In this document: one piece after another, positions 44,702 through 53,325 of the stretch | Layout: each line of letters begins with the position of its first letter | Numbering within the stretch: the stretch's first letter is position 1 | From: Bacteroidetes bacterium UBA1941 | GTDB taxonomy: Bacteria; Bacteroidota; Bacteroidia; Chitinophagales; LD1 | Reading direction: 5' to 3' | Assembly: GCA_002336805.1 (NCBI GenBank) | Contig: DDEZ01000012.1 | Span: forward strand, 1 to 64,000 | Length of the DNA: 64,000 nucleotides | Notes under the pieces: model-generated | Databases searched by the model: none | Told to the model about the DNA's origin: nothing | The model's input: only the letters and a program-made list of their open reading frames with translations | Translations under genes and position numbers: made by a program

Positions 44702-45286
44702 ATGTTCTCTTTAGCAGATATACTGACCATCACCTTTACACTCTTTGCGGTGATAGACGTGATAGGCAGCCTCCCGGTCATCATCAGCCTGAAAAACCGC
44801 CAGGTAGAGTTTCATCCCGGTATCTCTACTCTTTTTGCGGGCTTCCTGATGATCCTTTTCCTCTTTGTAGGCGAGCAGCTCCTAAAGCTGATGGGGGTGG
44901 ATGTGCAGTCATTTGCAGTAGCGGGGTCTATCGTGATCTTCATCCTGGGCCTGGAGCTGGTACTAGGCATCAATCTCTTCCGCTCTGATCCTGACCTGGG
45001 CAGGTCAGGCAGTATCGTGCCACTGGGATTCCCACTGCTGGCAGGATCTGGCACACTCACTACCATCATGTCGCTGCACTCGGTCTATACCTGGCAGAAT
45101 ATAGTAGTAGGCGTGCTGCTAAACCTGGTAGTGATCTACATAGTACTGCTGTCTGTAGACTGGCTGGAGAGCAAGATAGGCAAGTCTACCCTCGGCGCAC
45201 TGAAGAAATTTTTCGGTGTGATACTGATCGCTATAGCGGTCAAGATATTTGCCGCAGCTATCTATCAATTCAAACCACACCACTAG
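44702..45286 (+). CDS. MarC-family integral membrane protein
   Basis: From the ATG at 44702 (MFSLADILTITFTLFAVID) the protein is 194 aa with six hydrophobic segments. The MarC/UPF0056 signs are ADILTITFTLFAVIDVIGSL, the conserved GSIVIFILGLELVLG, and the loop SIVPLGFPLLAGSGTLTTIM. The transport role of MarC is unsettled. An upstream in-frame ATG at 44672 would precede the promoter element and is rejected. DUF423 follows after 2 bases, so the two are co-transcribed. Confidence 0.92.
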   Translation: MFSLADILTITFTLFAVIDVIGSLPVIISLKNRQVEFHPGISTLFAGFLMILFLFVGEQLLKLMGVDVQSFAVAGSIVIFILGLELVLGINLFRSDPDLGRSGSIVPLGFPLLAGSGTLTTIMSLHSVYTWQNIVVGVLLNLVVIYIVLLSVDWLESKIGKSTLGALKKFFGVILIAIAVKIFAAAIYQFKPHH

Positions 45287-45288
45287 TC

Positions 45289-45693
45289 ATGACCAATAAG
45301 AATATGCTCGTAGCCATCTGCGTACTCGGATTTCTGGCAGTAGCTTTGGGCGCTTTTGGTGCGCATGGGCTGAAGCCGTACATGAATGACTACCAGGCCC
45401 GCATCTGGGAGAAGGGTGTGTCCTACCAGTTTTACCATGTGCTGGCTGCTATGGTGGCCTTTGTGCTCTATGATCTCAAGGGTGTGCGCTACCTGCTCAC
45501 AGCGGTATACTTCTTCCTGATAGGTATCCTGCTCTTCTCCGGATCACTGTATGCCCTGGCTACGATAGATATCACAGGCCTGCCCAAAGAGGTCCTGGGC
45601 CCGATCACTCCATTCGGTGGCCTCTTCTTCCTGATGGGCTGGGGCACGATGATCTACGCGGTAGTTAAATACTCCAAACTATCCGAGAAATAA
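45289..45693 (+). CDS. DUF423 family membrane protein
   Basis: This 134-aa protein has four membrane segments and the DUF423 (YgdD-type) pattern: FLAVALGAFGAHGLKPYM, the conserved WEKGVSYQFYHVLAAM, LFSGSLYALA and ITPFGGLFFLMGW. Function of the family is unknown. It starts 2 bases after marC and is followed by GtrA after 27 bases, forming a small plus-strand membrane-protein group. Confidence 0.93.
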   Translation: MTNKNMLVAICVLGFLAVALGAFGAHGLKPYMNDYQARIWEKGVSYQFYHVLAAMVAFVLYDLKGVRYLLTAVYFFLIGILLFSGSLYALATIDITGLPKEVLGPITPFGGLFFLMGWGTMIYAVVKYSKLSEK

Positions 45694-45720
45694 GGCATAT
45701 TTGCGCGCTTTAAGACGCGG

Positions 45721-46119
45721 ATGGAGATCAGTCACGAACTTATCATGAAGGGAGTCAAGTTTGCCGTAGTGGGGGCTACCTCATTTGGTGTAGACTTTGG
45801 CACGCTCTACGTATGCAAGGAGAAGTTTAAGATCAATAAGTATATCTCCAATACGATCTCCTTTGTCATATCTGCCACAGTCAATTTCTGCCTGAACCGT
45901 GCCTGGTCTTTCTCTAATCACGATCCGAATGTGGGCGTGCAAGCCATGAAGTTTGCGGTGTCTATGACCATCGGCTTCCTGATCGCTACACTGGCGCTAT
46001 ATATCTTCAACGACCGGATGAAGCTGAACTTCTACTTTTCCAAACTACTGGCTGTGAGCATCGCCATGATATGGAATTTCTCCATGGCCAACCTGGTCAT
46101 CTTTAGCCAGGCTAAATGA
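45721..46119 (+). CDS. GtrA-family membrane protein
   Basis: The 132-aa protein has the GtrA fold of four transmembrane helices and the family motifs KFAVVGATSFGVDFGTLYVC, SFVISATVNFCLNRAWSFSN and the C-terminal AVSIAMIWNFSMANLVIFS. GtrA-like proteins help move lipid-linked sugars such as undecaprenyl-phosphate glucose across the inner membrane, or act in cell-surface glycan assembly. No glycosyltransferase is directly attached, though one lies at 47445. It ends against a terminator shared with queA. Confidence 0.92.
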   Translation: MEISHELIMKGVKFAVVGATSFGVDFGTLYVCKEKFKINKYISNTISFVISATVNFCLNRAWSFSNHDPNVGVQAMKFAVSMTIGFLIATLALYIFNDRMKLNFYFSKLLAVSIAMIWNFSMANLVIFSQAK

Positions 46120-46120
46120 A

Positions 46121-46146
46121 AATGGCCAGTATCACTACCGGCCATT
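46121..46146. terminator. Bidirectional terminator between gtrA-like gene and queA
   Basis: AATGGCC (46121-46127) pairs with GGCCATT (46140-46146). T-rich sequence follows on both strands between the two convergent genes. Confidence 0.7.
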
Positions 46147-46172
46147 ATTATTGTTTCTAAGACTAAAATCTG

Positions 46173-47225
46173 TTACTCCAGGATCAGCATCGCATCACCA
46201 TAGGTGAAGAAGCGGTACTTTTCTTTCAGTGCTACTTCGTAGGCTTTCATGATCAGGTCATAGCCACCAAAAGCTGCTGCCATGATGAGCAGGCTGGACT
46301 TTGGCGTATGGAAGTTTGTGATCATGGCATTGGCTATCTCAAAGTCATATGGTGGATGGATGAAGAGGTTGGTCCAGCCTTTATACGGAGTCAGGTAGCC
46401 CTGCGCAGATACACAGCTCTCTACCGCACGGGTGGTGGTGGTGCCTACAGCGCAGACCTTCTTGCCTCCGTCCTTGGCGGCGTTGACGATCTTGGCTGCC
46501 TTTTCATTTACTTCTATATACTCCGCATCGGTCTTATGCTTGGACAGATCCTCTACATCTATAGTGCGGAATGTACCCAGGCCAGTGTGGAGCGTGACCT
46601 CTGCCAGCTCGATGCCCTTGATCTCAAAACGCTTCAGCAGCTCGCGGCTAAAGTGGAGGCCGGCGGTCGGTGCTGCTACAGCACCTTCGTTCTTGGCAAA
46701 CACGGTCTGGTAGCGTTCTTCATCACTCTTCTCTACATTACGCTTGATCTGCTTTGGCAGCGGAGTCTCGCCCATGCTATAGAGTATGCGCTTGAACTTG
46801 TCATAGTCACCATCAAAGAGGAAGCGGATAGTACGGCCACGGCTGGTTGTATTGTCTACCACCTCTGCTATGAGCTCATCATTGGCACCGAAGTAGAGCT
46901 TATTGCCCACACGGATCTTGCGCGCCGGATCTACCAGCACATCCCAGAGCAGGGCGCCGCGGTTCAGCTCGCGGAGGAGAAACACCTCGATCTTCGCGCC
47001 CGTCTTCTCCTTGGTGCCATACATACGTGCCGGGAATACCTTGGTATTATTCAGCATCAGTACATCACCTTCATCAAAATACTTCAAAGTATCCTTGAAT
47101 GTCTTATGCTCGATCTTGCCAGTTTTCTTATGGATCACCATCAGGCGTGATTCATCACGGTTTGGTGTAGGATAGTTGGCAATAAGTTCTTTAGGGAGGT
47201 TGAAATTAAAACTGGAAAGCTTCAT
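46173..47225 (-). CDS. queA: S-adenosylmethionine:tRNA ribosyltransferase-isomerase
   Basis: QueA transfers the ribosyl part of SAM to preQ1 in tRNA, making epoxyqueuosine. The 350-aa protein matches the family from end to end: FNLPKELIANYPTPNRDESR at the start, MLNNTKVFPARM, EVFLLRE, GETPLPKQIKR, RYQTVFAKNEGAVAAPTAGL, HFSRELL, VTLHTGLGTFRT and TNFHTPKSSLLIMAAAFGGY. It is convergent with the GtrA-type gene. No other queuosine gene is in the window. Confidence 0.98.
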   Translation of the reverse strand: MKLSSFNFNLPKELIANYPTPNRDESRLMVIHKKTGKIEHKTFKDTLKYFDEGDVLMLNNTKVFPARMYGTKEKTGAKIEVFLLRELNRGALLWDVLVDPARKIRVGNKLYFGANDELIAEVVDNTTSRGRTIRFLFDGDYDKFKRILYSMGETPLPKQIKRNVEKSDEERYQTVFAKNEGAVAAPTAGLHFSRELLKRFEIKGIELAEVTLHTGLGTFRTIDVEDLSKHKTDAEYIEVNEKAAKIVNAAKDGGKKVCAVGTTTTRAVESCVSAQGYLTPYKGWTNLFIHPPYDFEIANAMITNFHTPKSSLLIMAAAFGGYDLIMKAYEVALKEKYRFFTYGDAMLILE

Positions 47226-47293
47226 TTATAAACTGATTGAATTTTACGGAACTCAAATGAAAGTTTCTACCACAGAGATAGAAAACAGAGGTG

Positions 47294-47301
47294 CGAAGAT
47301 A
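47294..47301 (-). promoter_or_regulatory. Possible -7 element of queA
   Basis: On the minus strand TATCTTCG resembles the -7 element seen before several genes here and lies about 68 bases before the queA start. There is no obvious -33 box. Confidence 0.3.
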
Positions 47302-47444
47302 GTAAAATATCTGATGCACCCGGGATATAAACCGAATAGTAAGACATTCAATCAAATAACCCCCAATTTTAAAGACATTTGTGTTTGCAAATTTTCGTAA
47401 TGGCTGTGTGAGCACATTAGCTGTGTTTACCTACATTTACCGCA

Positions 47445-48575
47445 ATGAAAGTCGTCATACTCGGATCTGCCCACCCGCTGCGCGGAGGGCTCGCCGCCTA
47501 CAATGAGAGGCTGGCCCGCGAATTTATCCGCCAGGGGCACTCGGTGGTCATTTACACTTTTAGCCTGCAGTACCCTGATTTCCTGTTTCCCGGCACTACA
47601 CAATACTCTGACCAGCCAGCACCGGATGACCTCTATATCCATGTGAAGGTGAACAGTGTGAACCCTTTCAACTGGTGGAGTGTGGGGCGTGAGATCAAAA
47701 AGCTGAAGGCCGACCTGCTGATCATCAAGTATTGGCTGCCATTTATGGCACCATGTCTCGGTACGATAGCCCGTATCGTACGCGGCAATAAGAAAACGAA
47801 GGTCGTCTCTATCATAGACAATATCATCCCGCATGAGAAACGTATAGGTGATTTTGCACTGTCAAAATATTTTGTGGGAGCGGTAGATGGGTTTATAGCT
47901 CAATCCCGCTCAGTGCTGGAAGACCTCAATAAATTTGATAGCAGCAAGCCGAAGATATTTTCGCCGCATCCGCTGTATGACAACTTTGGGCCGATAGTAA
48001 ACAAGGCGGAAGCTATAGAGAAACTAGGCCTGCAGATGAACGGGCTGTACATCCTCTTCTTTGGGTTCATCAGGGACTACAAAGGGCTGGACCTGCTGCT
48101 GCATGCTATGGCAGACCTACGTGTCAAAGAGACCGGCGTGGAGCTGATAGTAGCCGGGGAGTTTTACAATAATGCGCAGCCATACCTGGACCTGATAGAT
48201 CAGCTGGGTATCCGTGACCGGGTGGTCCTGCGCACGGACTTTATACCAGACGATATGGTGCGGTACTACTTCTGCGCAGCAGATATGGTGGTGCAGCCTT
48301 ATAAGCACGCTACTCAGAGCGGTGTGACACAGATATGCTACCATTTCAACCGGCCCATGCTGGTCACTAATGTAGGTGGCCTGCCTGAGATCGTACCGCA
48401 TGACCGTGTAGGCTACGTGTGCGAGCCGGAGCCCGATGCGATAGCAGCAGATCTTAACCGCTTTTACACCGAGCACAAGGAGTACTTATTTTCAGAAAAT
48501 ATCAAAAGTGAAAAACTGAAATATACGTGGCAGGCCATGCTGGAAAACATCAAAAAAGTGGCTGGTATTTTATGA
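47445..48575 (+). CDS. Glycosyltransferase family 4 (GT-B) protein
   Basis: The 376-aa protein has two Rossmann-like halves. The N-terminal acceptor domain begins VVILGSAHPLRGGLAAYNER with a glycine-rich loop. The C-terminal donor domain has LYILFFGFIRDYKGLDLLLH, VELIVAGEFY and the E-x7-E-like region around KHATQSGVTQICYHFNRPML followed by VTNVGGLPEIV. This is the GT4 pattern for nucleotide-sugar-dependent transferases building lipopolysaccharide, capsule or glycolipid. Substrate is unknown. It is cytoplasmic or peripheral at the inner membrane. Confidence 0.92.
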   Translation: MKVVILGSAHPLRGGLAAYNERLAREFIRQGHSVVIYTFSLQYPDFLFPGTTQYSDQPAPDDLYIHVKVNSVNPFNWWSVGREIKKLKADLLIIKYWLPFMAPCLGTIARIVRGNKKTKVVSIIDNIIPHEKRIGDFALSKYFVGAVDGFIAQSRSVLEDLNKFDSSKPKIFSPHPLYDNFGPIVNKAEAIEKLGLQMNGLYILFFGFIRDYKGLDLLLHAMADLRVKETGVELIVAGEFYNNAQPYLDLIDQLGIRDRVVLRTDFIPDDMVRYYFCAADMVVQPYKHATQSGVTQICYHFNRPMLVTNVGGLPEIVPHDRVGYVCEPEPDAIAADLNRFYTEHKEYLFSENIKSEKLKYTWQAMLENIKKVAGIL

Positions 48576-48719
48576 TTTGTGACAATACTGTGACAAAGCG
48601 GAATGCTTGAAGATCAATTTACCGACAAAATCGTGACCTTAGGCAAAACGCCCTGATTCTTAGCAGGTTTATCCGTAATATTAGCATCACATTTACTAAA
48701 TAAAACAAACACACATTAA

Positions 48720-49751
48720 ATGAAAAAACTGTTTACTCTTTTTGTAGCAGGTGCAGCTATGCTGTCAAGCATAAATGCAAATGCAGGCTCTGCGCTACAT
48801 GGCAATCTTACTAATGCAACAGTAGCACATACTGGCAGCAATACAAGGACATTCAGTGATGCAGGTACGCGCGCGCTCACTTGTGATACTCTTTTCAACG
48901 TTTCTTTCGCGCATGATACTCCGGTGATATATCTGCTAGACTCCCCTTACTATTACTACTCTGGCAACGGTGCTATACAGGCAGGACCGACCTCTGTTTT
49001 CCCTGTGAGTGGTGTCGCAGAGATGTTTGCAGGTACAGCTGGTCACTATGTGACCACGGGCGTTGTATTTTTCGCCCCGCCCACTATTAAATCTACAGAC
49101 TCTGCTACTCCGGTAAAAGTGTATGTATATGACGCCAACGGTACTCAGGCTACTCCCAATGGAGGCGTCGCACCGGGCACCAAGCTTGACTCAGCGAGTA
49201 CGACTCTGGGTGCGATAGCTCAATATGCTGGCGCTAACCTTCCGATGCTACTTTCATTTACACACAACGTGGCCCTTCCATCCAACAACTTTTTTGTAGG
49301 CGTTGAGTTTCCACTTATCACTGGTGACACAGTTCTTGTATACACTAATACAGAACATACTCAATACGGCCACGCATTCCTCCAGGTATCAGCTGGTGGT
49401 CAGCGTGGATTCGCATCATATGACACCGTGTATGGGGTTCGTACGGGTCTGTACATTGGAGCAAGGACATGTGTGAATACCAGTATTACTAACATCTCCG
49501 GTGTTAGTGACTTGAATGTATACCCTAACCCATCTTTTGGCAAGGTAAACGTGGCATTCAACATGGAGTCTGCATCTGACGTAGCGATCTCTGTGACCAG
49601 CATAACCGGCAGCAAGGTATACGAAGCAGCTGAGAAGGCTGTATCAGTATACAATAAGAGCCTCGACCTGAGCGGTGTAGCCCCGGGCGTATATATCGTG
49701 AATATCAAGACTGCTACCGGCACTATCAATCGCCGCGTATCTATCCAGTAA
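48720..49751 (+). CDS. T9SS type A secreted protein, unknown function
   Basis: The protein is 343 aa with a signal peptide (MKKLFTLFVAGAAMLSSINANA). The middle is a beta-rich domain without recognised enzyme motif (VIYLLDSPYYYYSGNGAIQA, VKVYVYDANGTQATPNGG, PSNNFFVGVEFPLI). The last 80 residues are a T9SS type A sorting domain: LNVYPNPSFGKVNVAF, VAISVTSITGSKVYE and LSGVAPGVYIVNIKT. It is likely released or anchored at the surface by T9SS. It forms a single-gene unit ended by a strong terminator. Confidence 0.93.
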   Translation: MKKLFTLFVAGAAMLSSINANAGSALHGNLTNATVAHTGSNTRTFSDAGTRALTCDTLFNVSFAHDTPVIYLLDSPYYYYSGNGAIQAGPTSVFPVSGVAEMFAGTAGHYVTTGVVFFAPPTIKSTDSATPVKVYVYDANGTQATPNGGVAPGTKLDSASTTLGAIAQYAGANLPMLLSFTHNVALPSNNFFVGVEFPLITGDTVLVYTNTEHTQYGHAFLQVSAGGQRGFASYDTVYGVRTGLYIGARTCVNTSITNISGVSDLNVYPNPSFGKVNVAFNMESASDVAISVTSITGSKVYEAAEKAVSVYNKSLDLSGVAPGVYIVNIKTATGTINRRVSIQ

Positions 49752-49773
49752 TCTACGATAGCATAAATTTTAC

Positions 49774-49810
49774 AAAGCCCTCTCAGGTATCTGGGAGGGC
49801 TTTTTTGTTT
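49774..49810 (+). terminator. Rho-independent terminator
   Basis: AAGCCCTC pairs with GAGGGCTT, and the stem is followed by TTTTTTGTTT, 25 bases after the T9SS gene stop. Confidence 0.9.
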
Positions 49811-49854
49811 GTCAGTAAAACTGACCGTTTGGATAATTATTTATCTTCGGCACC

Positions 49855-50877
49855 ATGATCATAAGAAGTAAAGCCCCCCTGCGCCTCGGACTAGCCGGCG
49901 GTGGTACAGATGTGAGCCCTTATTCAGACCAGTATGGCGGCGCTATACTCAATGCTACTATAGGCATGTATGCATATGCTACGATACGCCCTACAGAAGA
50001 TGGCAAAATAACCCTGATAGCCACAGACCGCGACGAGCGCTACACACATGAGGCTACAGAGGCTCTGCCCATAGATGGCAATCTGGACCTGGCCAAGGGC
50101 ATTTACAACCGGATCGTAAAGGACTTTACACAAAAGTCCCTCTCGTTTGAGCTGACCACATTCGTAGATGCGCCTCCGGGGTCAGGCTTGGGTTCCTCTT
50201 CTACACTGGTAGTAGCCATCATCGGCGCATTCGTGGAGTGGCTGAAGCTGCCACTGGGTGAATATGATATAGCACACCTGGCCTACTCTATAGAGCGTGA
50301 GGACCTGGGCATGGCAGGTGGCAAGCAGGACCAGTATGCTGCTACATTTGGAGGCGTGAACTATATGGAGTTTATGGGCAATGACAAGGTGATAGTAAAT
50401 CCGCTGCGGGTCAAAGAAAAATGGCTGCATGAGCTGGAGAATAACCTGGTGCTGTTCTTTACTGAGACCTCTCGCCTCTCCTCCTCTATCATAGAGAAAC
50501 AGCGTGAGAATGTCTCCAGCAAAAACGAAAAATCTATAGATGCTATGCACCGGCTAAAGGAGCAGTCTATCCGTATGAAGGAAGTACTGCTGCGCGGCGA
50601 GGTGGACCGTATAGGAGAGATACTACATGAGAGCTGGCAGCATAAAAAGCAAATGGCCGAAGGCATCAGCAACCCTCAGCTGGACTTCATCTACGAAACG
50701 GCTATGAATGCAGGCGCTACAGGAGGCAAAGTGAGCGGAGCCGGCGGTGGCGGCTTTATGATGTTTTACGCCCCCTATACTTCCAAATACAATGTGATCT
50801 CCTCTCTCAACCAACTGGGAGGAAAGGTCATGCGCTATACCTTTACCAATATAGGGGTGACGACCTGGACCATCTGA
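49855..50877 (+). CDS. hddA: GHMP kinase, D-glycero-D-manno-heptose 7-phosphate kinase-like
   Basis: This 340-aa protein has the three GHMP motifs: the N-terminal APLRLGLAGGGTDVSPYSDQ, the ATP-binding PPGSGLGSSSTLVVAI and the C-terminal GATGGKVSGAGGGGFMMFY. The AGGGTD...YGGAILNATI start and the MAGGKQDQYAATFGGVNY segment are typical of the HddA/LmbP branch, which phosphorylates heptose 7-phosphate on C1 for GDP-heptose of surface glycans. The partner genes (hddC, gmhA) are not nearby, so the exact sugar is uncertain. A TATCTTCG element sits 7 bases before the ATG. Confidence 0.87.
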   Translation: MIIRSKAPLRLGLAGGGTDVSPYSDQYGGAILNATIGMYAYATIRPTEDGKITLIATDRDERYTHEATEALPIDGNLDLAKGIYNRIVKDFTQKSLSFELTTFVDAPPGSGLGSSSTLVVAIIGAFVEWLKLPLGEYDIAHLAYSIEREDLGMAGGKQDQYAATFGGVNYMEFMGNDKVIVNPLRVKEKWLHELENNLVLFFTETSRLSSSIIEKQRENVSSKNEKSIDAMHRLKEQSIRMKEVLLRGEVDRIGEILHESWQHKKQMAEGISNPQLDFIYETAMNAGATGGKVSGAGGGGFMMFYAPYTSKYNVISSLNQLGGKVMRYTFTNIGVTTWTI

Positions 50878-50883
50878 TACGGC

Positions 50884-51681
50884 CTACCAGCGCTTGCCGA
50901 TATGAAAGGAGACGTAAAGTCCCAGGAATAGAAAATGATTGGACCGGTCATCTACATAGATCGGTACCTTTTTGTAGAAAATATCAAGTGATGCACCGGC
51001 CTCTATGGCCTTGACAAAGGCATCGCGGGAGCCCCAGTCAAAATTGAGGCCCGTGCGTACGTGGCCGCCAAAGATAGGCCGCATCTCTCCCAGTCCTTTG
51101 GAAATAGGAGCAGCCTCATCTATCACATTCTTATCCAGAAAGACATTCTTGGTAGCATCGGAGTACTTCTGAGAGACCACGATGATAGGAAACTGCCCTT
51201 TGGTAGCAGGGTCATTGTTAGGGTAGTCAATATTGAGGTAATATGGCTTGGTCAGGCCCATGACACCACCTATGAAACCCTCCCAGCTGAGGCGTACACC
51301 ATTGCGCATGGCCTTGTCTGCTATGGCGCGCTCAAAGCCATATGAAAACCGGATCTCATGAAATTTATTTTGCACGCCAAAGAAATAGTCGCGCCCTGTC
51401 TCTGTGTAGGCCGGGTAGGCTTTGCTCTTCTTGTCCCGATAGTCTATGTGCCACTCATACTCCAGCATGAAGAGGTGGGTCTTGTAGATATTCTTGATCA
51501 GTCCGTACTGTAGGTAAAAGCCCAGCCCCGTAGACTGCAGGCGCATGCCACCCACCATCTGCCTGCGAAACATGTAGTCCTTCTGCGCCTGCATCTTAGG
51601 ACTATCGGCCTTCTGAGCAGACAGCGGATCTGCAGCGGCGAATAGAGCCAGGGCCAGAATGATCAGGACACATTTTCTCAT
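50884..51681 (-). CDS. Outer-membrane beta-barrel protein, unknown function
   Basis: The 265-aa product has a signal peptide (ending PLSAQ, residue 23) and a body of alternating amphipathic strands: GGMRLQSTGLGFYLQYGLI, HLFMLEYEWHIDYR, FHEIRFSYGFERAI, VRLSWEGFIGGVMG and FLFLGLYVSFHIGKRW at the end. That is typical of a small (10-12 strand) barrel with an aromatic C-terminal residue. It is convergent with the GHMP kinase gene and divergent from the OsmC gene. Function unknown. Confidence 0.85.
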   Translation of the reverse strand: MRKCVLIILALALFAAADPLSAQKADSPKMQAQKDYMFRRQMVGGMRLQSTGLGFYLQYGLIKNIYKTHLFMLEYEWHIDYRDKKSKAYPAYTETGRDYFFGVQNKFHEIRFSYGFERAIADKAMRNGVRLSWEGFIGGVMGLTKPYYLNIDYPNNDPATKGQFPIIVVSQKYSDATKNVFLDKNVIDEAAPISKGLGEMRPIFGGHVRTGLNFDWGSRDAFVKAIEAGASLDIFYKKVPIYVDDRSNHFLFLGLYVSFHIGKRW

Positions 51682-51796
51682 CTATACAAATCTACATTTT
51701 TCCATCCATATTGAGAGTAGCCGGAGGGCACAATCTACAGCTGCGCAGAGTGCGATGTGTTTTGCTACATTTACAGGCACTAAAAATGACACTACC

Positions 51797-52198
51797 ATGA
51801 CAGCAGAGATCATCTACGAGGGCCAGCTACGCACCCGCTGCAGGCATATACAGTCCGGCACAGAGATACTGACCGATGCCCCCACGGACAATCATGGCAA
51901 GGGAGAGGCCTTCTCCCCCACAGACCTGACCGCCACCTCGCTGGCAGCCTGTATCATCACTACCATGGGGATCAAGGCCGGCCAGATGGCACTGGATATA
52001 GCAGGCGCCCGTGCCGAAGCTACTAAGGTGATGGCCGCAGATCCGCGCCGCATAGCTGAGATACAGGTAACTATCTATATGCCGGCCAAAGGATACACGG
52101 ATAAAGACAGGCAGATCATGGAGCGCATAGCCCACACCTGCCCGGTGGCACTATCACTACACCCAGACCTGAGGCAGGTCGTGACTTTCCACTGGTAA
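51797..52198 (+). CDS. OsmC/Ohr-family peroxide-reductase-like protein
   Basis: I place the start at ATG 51797 (MTAEIIYEGQLRTRC), giving 133 aa; the upstream in-frame extension would overlap the neighbouring gene and lacks homology. The two family cysteines are present: TATSLAACIITTMG and IAHTCPVALSLHPDL. The AFSPTDLTATSLAAC segment is typical of the YhfA-like OsmC branch. Members reduce organic hydroperoxides or respond to osmotic stress. Nif3 follows after 30 bases. Confidence 0.92.
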   Translation: MTAEIIYEGQLRTRCRHIQSGTEILTDAPTDNHGKGEAFSPTDLTATSLAACIITTMGIKAGQMALDIAGARAEATKVMAADPRRIAEIQVTIYMPAKGYTDKDRQIMERIAHTCPVALSLHPDLRQVVTFHW

Positions 52199-52228
52199 AT
52201 AGCCGCTAATATCATCGCAACAAGAAAT

Positions 52229-53323
52229 ATGCAGATCAAAGACATCACATCCTACCTGGAATCCCTGGCCCCGCTGTCCTATCAGGAGAGCTATGACAAT
52301 AGCGGCCTGATAGTAGGAGACAAAAACGCTACCGTAAAGAAAGTGCTGCTCTCTCTGGACTGTACTGAGGCTGTGGTGGCTGAGGCCATACGTGAAAAAT
52401 GCCAGCTGATCATAGCGCATCACCCTATTGTCTTCTCCGGGCTGAAGAAGCTGAATGGCAAGAACTATGTAGAGCGCACGGTGATCAAGGCGATAAAAAA
52501 CGATATAGCCATCTATGCTATCCACACTAACTATGACAATGTAGAGACTGGTGTCAATGCCATGATATGCGAGAAACTGGGGCTGACCGACTGCAGGATA
52601 CTAGCTCCTAAAAAGGGGCTGCTAAAGAAGCTCTACACCTTTGCGCCGCATGAGCACCACGAGACGGTGCTGAGTGCACTCTTTGCCGCAGGTGCAGGGC
52701 ATATAGGCCACTATTCTGAGTCCAGTTTCAGCGTAGGGGGCATCGGGACATTCAAGGGGGATGAGACGACCCACCCGGCGGTAGGCAAAAAAGGCGTGCG
52801 CGAGCACGTAGAGGAGGCTAAGATCGAGGTGATATTCCCCGGACATATACAGGCCCAAGTGGTCCGGGCACTGCTGGAGGCCCATCCGTATGAAGAGGTA
52901 GCCTATGACGTGGTAGCCCTGGAGAATGAACTGCAGACCGTAGGCAGCGGCATGATAGGCCGCCTGAGTAAGCCTATGGACGAGTTAGCATTTCTCAAAA
53001 AAGTAAAAAAGCAGCTCGGCTCCGGGGTAGTAAAGCATACAGCCCTGCTGGGCAGGCAGATAGAGACAGTAGCTGTATGTGGCGGGTCGGGCAGATTCCT
53101 CCTACCCAATGCAATAGCCTCAAAAGCAGATATTTACATCACATCCGACATTAAATACCACGAGTTTTTTGATGCTGACGGGCAGATCCTGCTGGCAGAT
53201 GTGGGGCACTACGAGAGTGAGCAGTTCACTCCTGCTTTATTATATAGACACTTATCGGAAAAATTTAGTACATTTGCGTTCCTTTTATCAAAGGCGGAAA
53301 CTAATCCGGTAAAATATATCTAA
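52229..53323 (+). CDS. Nif3-like dinuclear metal-centre protein
   Basis: The 364-aa protein is of the Nif3/YbgI type (once called GTP cyclohydrolase 1 type 2). Metal ligands are visible in IIAHHPIVFSGLKKL and in VGHYESEQFTP, with the conserved AIHTNYDNVETGVNAMICEK in between. The longer-than-YbgI length comes from a middle insertion (about residues 130-235, LYTFAPHEHHETVLSALFAA), a CutA1-like domain typical of Nif3 in Firmicutes and Bacteroidota. The enzyme activity is not settled. It is 2 bases before the zinc-ribbon gene, a pairing conserved in many bacteria. Confidence 0.95.
   Translation: MQIKDITSYLESLAPLSYQESYDNSGLIVGDKNATVKKVLLSLDCTEAVVAEAIREKCQLIIAHHPIVFSGLKKLNGKNYVERTVIKAIKNDIAIYAIHTNYDNVETGVNAMICEKLGLTDCRILAPKKGLLKKLYTFAPHEHHETVLSALFAAGAGHIGHYSESSFSVGGIGTFKGDETTHPAVGKKGVREHVEEAKIEVIFPGHIQAQVVRALLEAHPYEEVAYDVVALENELQTVGSGMIGRLSKPMDELAFLKKVKKQLGSGVVKHTALLGRQIETVAVCGGSGRFLLPNAIASKADIYITSDIKYHEFFDADGQILLADVGHYESEQFTPALLYRHLSEKFSTFAFLLSKAETNPVKYI
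53269..53276 (+). promoter_or_regulatory. -7 promoter element inside the end of nif3
   Basis: TACATTTG matches the TAnnTTTG consensus and lies 49 bases before the zinc-ribbon gene start, within the last codons of nif3. It could give extra transcription of the downstream gene. A -33 box is not clear. Confidence 0.45.
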
Positions 53324-53325
53324 GA

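Noticed and set aside
46308..47150. 280-aa plus-strand frame inside queA
   Set aside because: queA is complete on the other strand with all family motifs; the antisense frame shows none.
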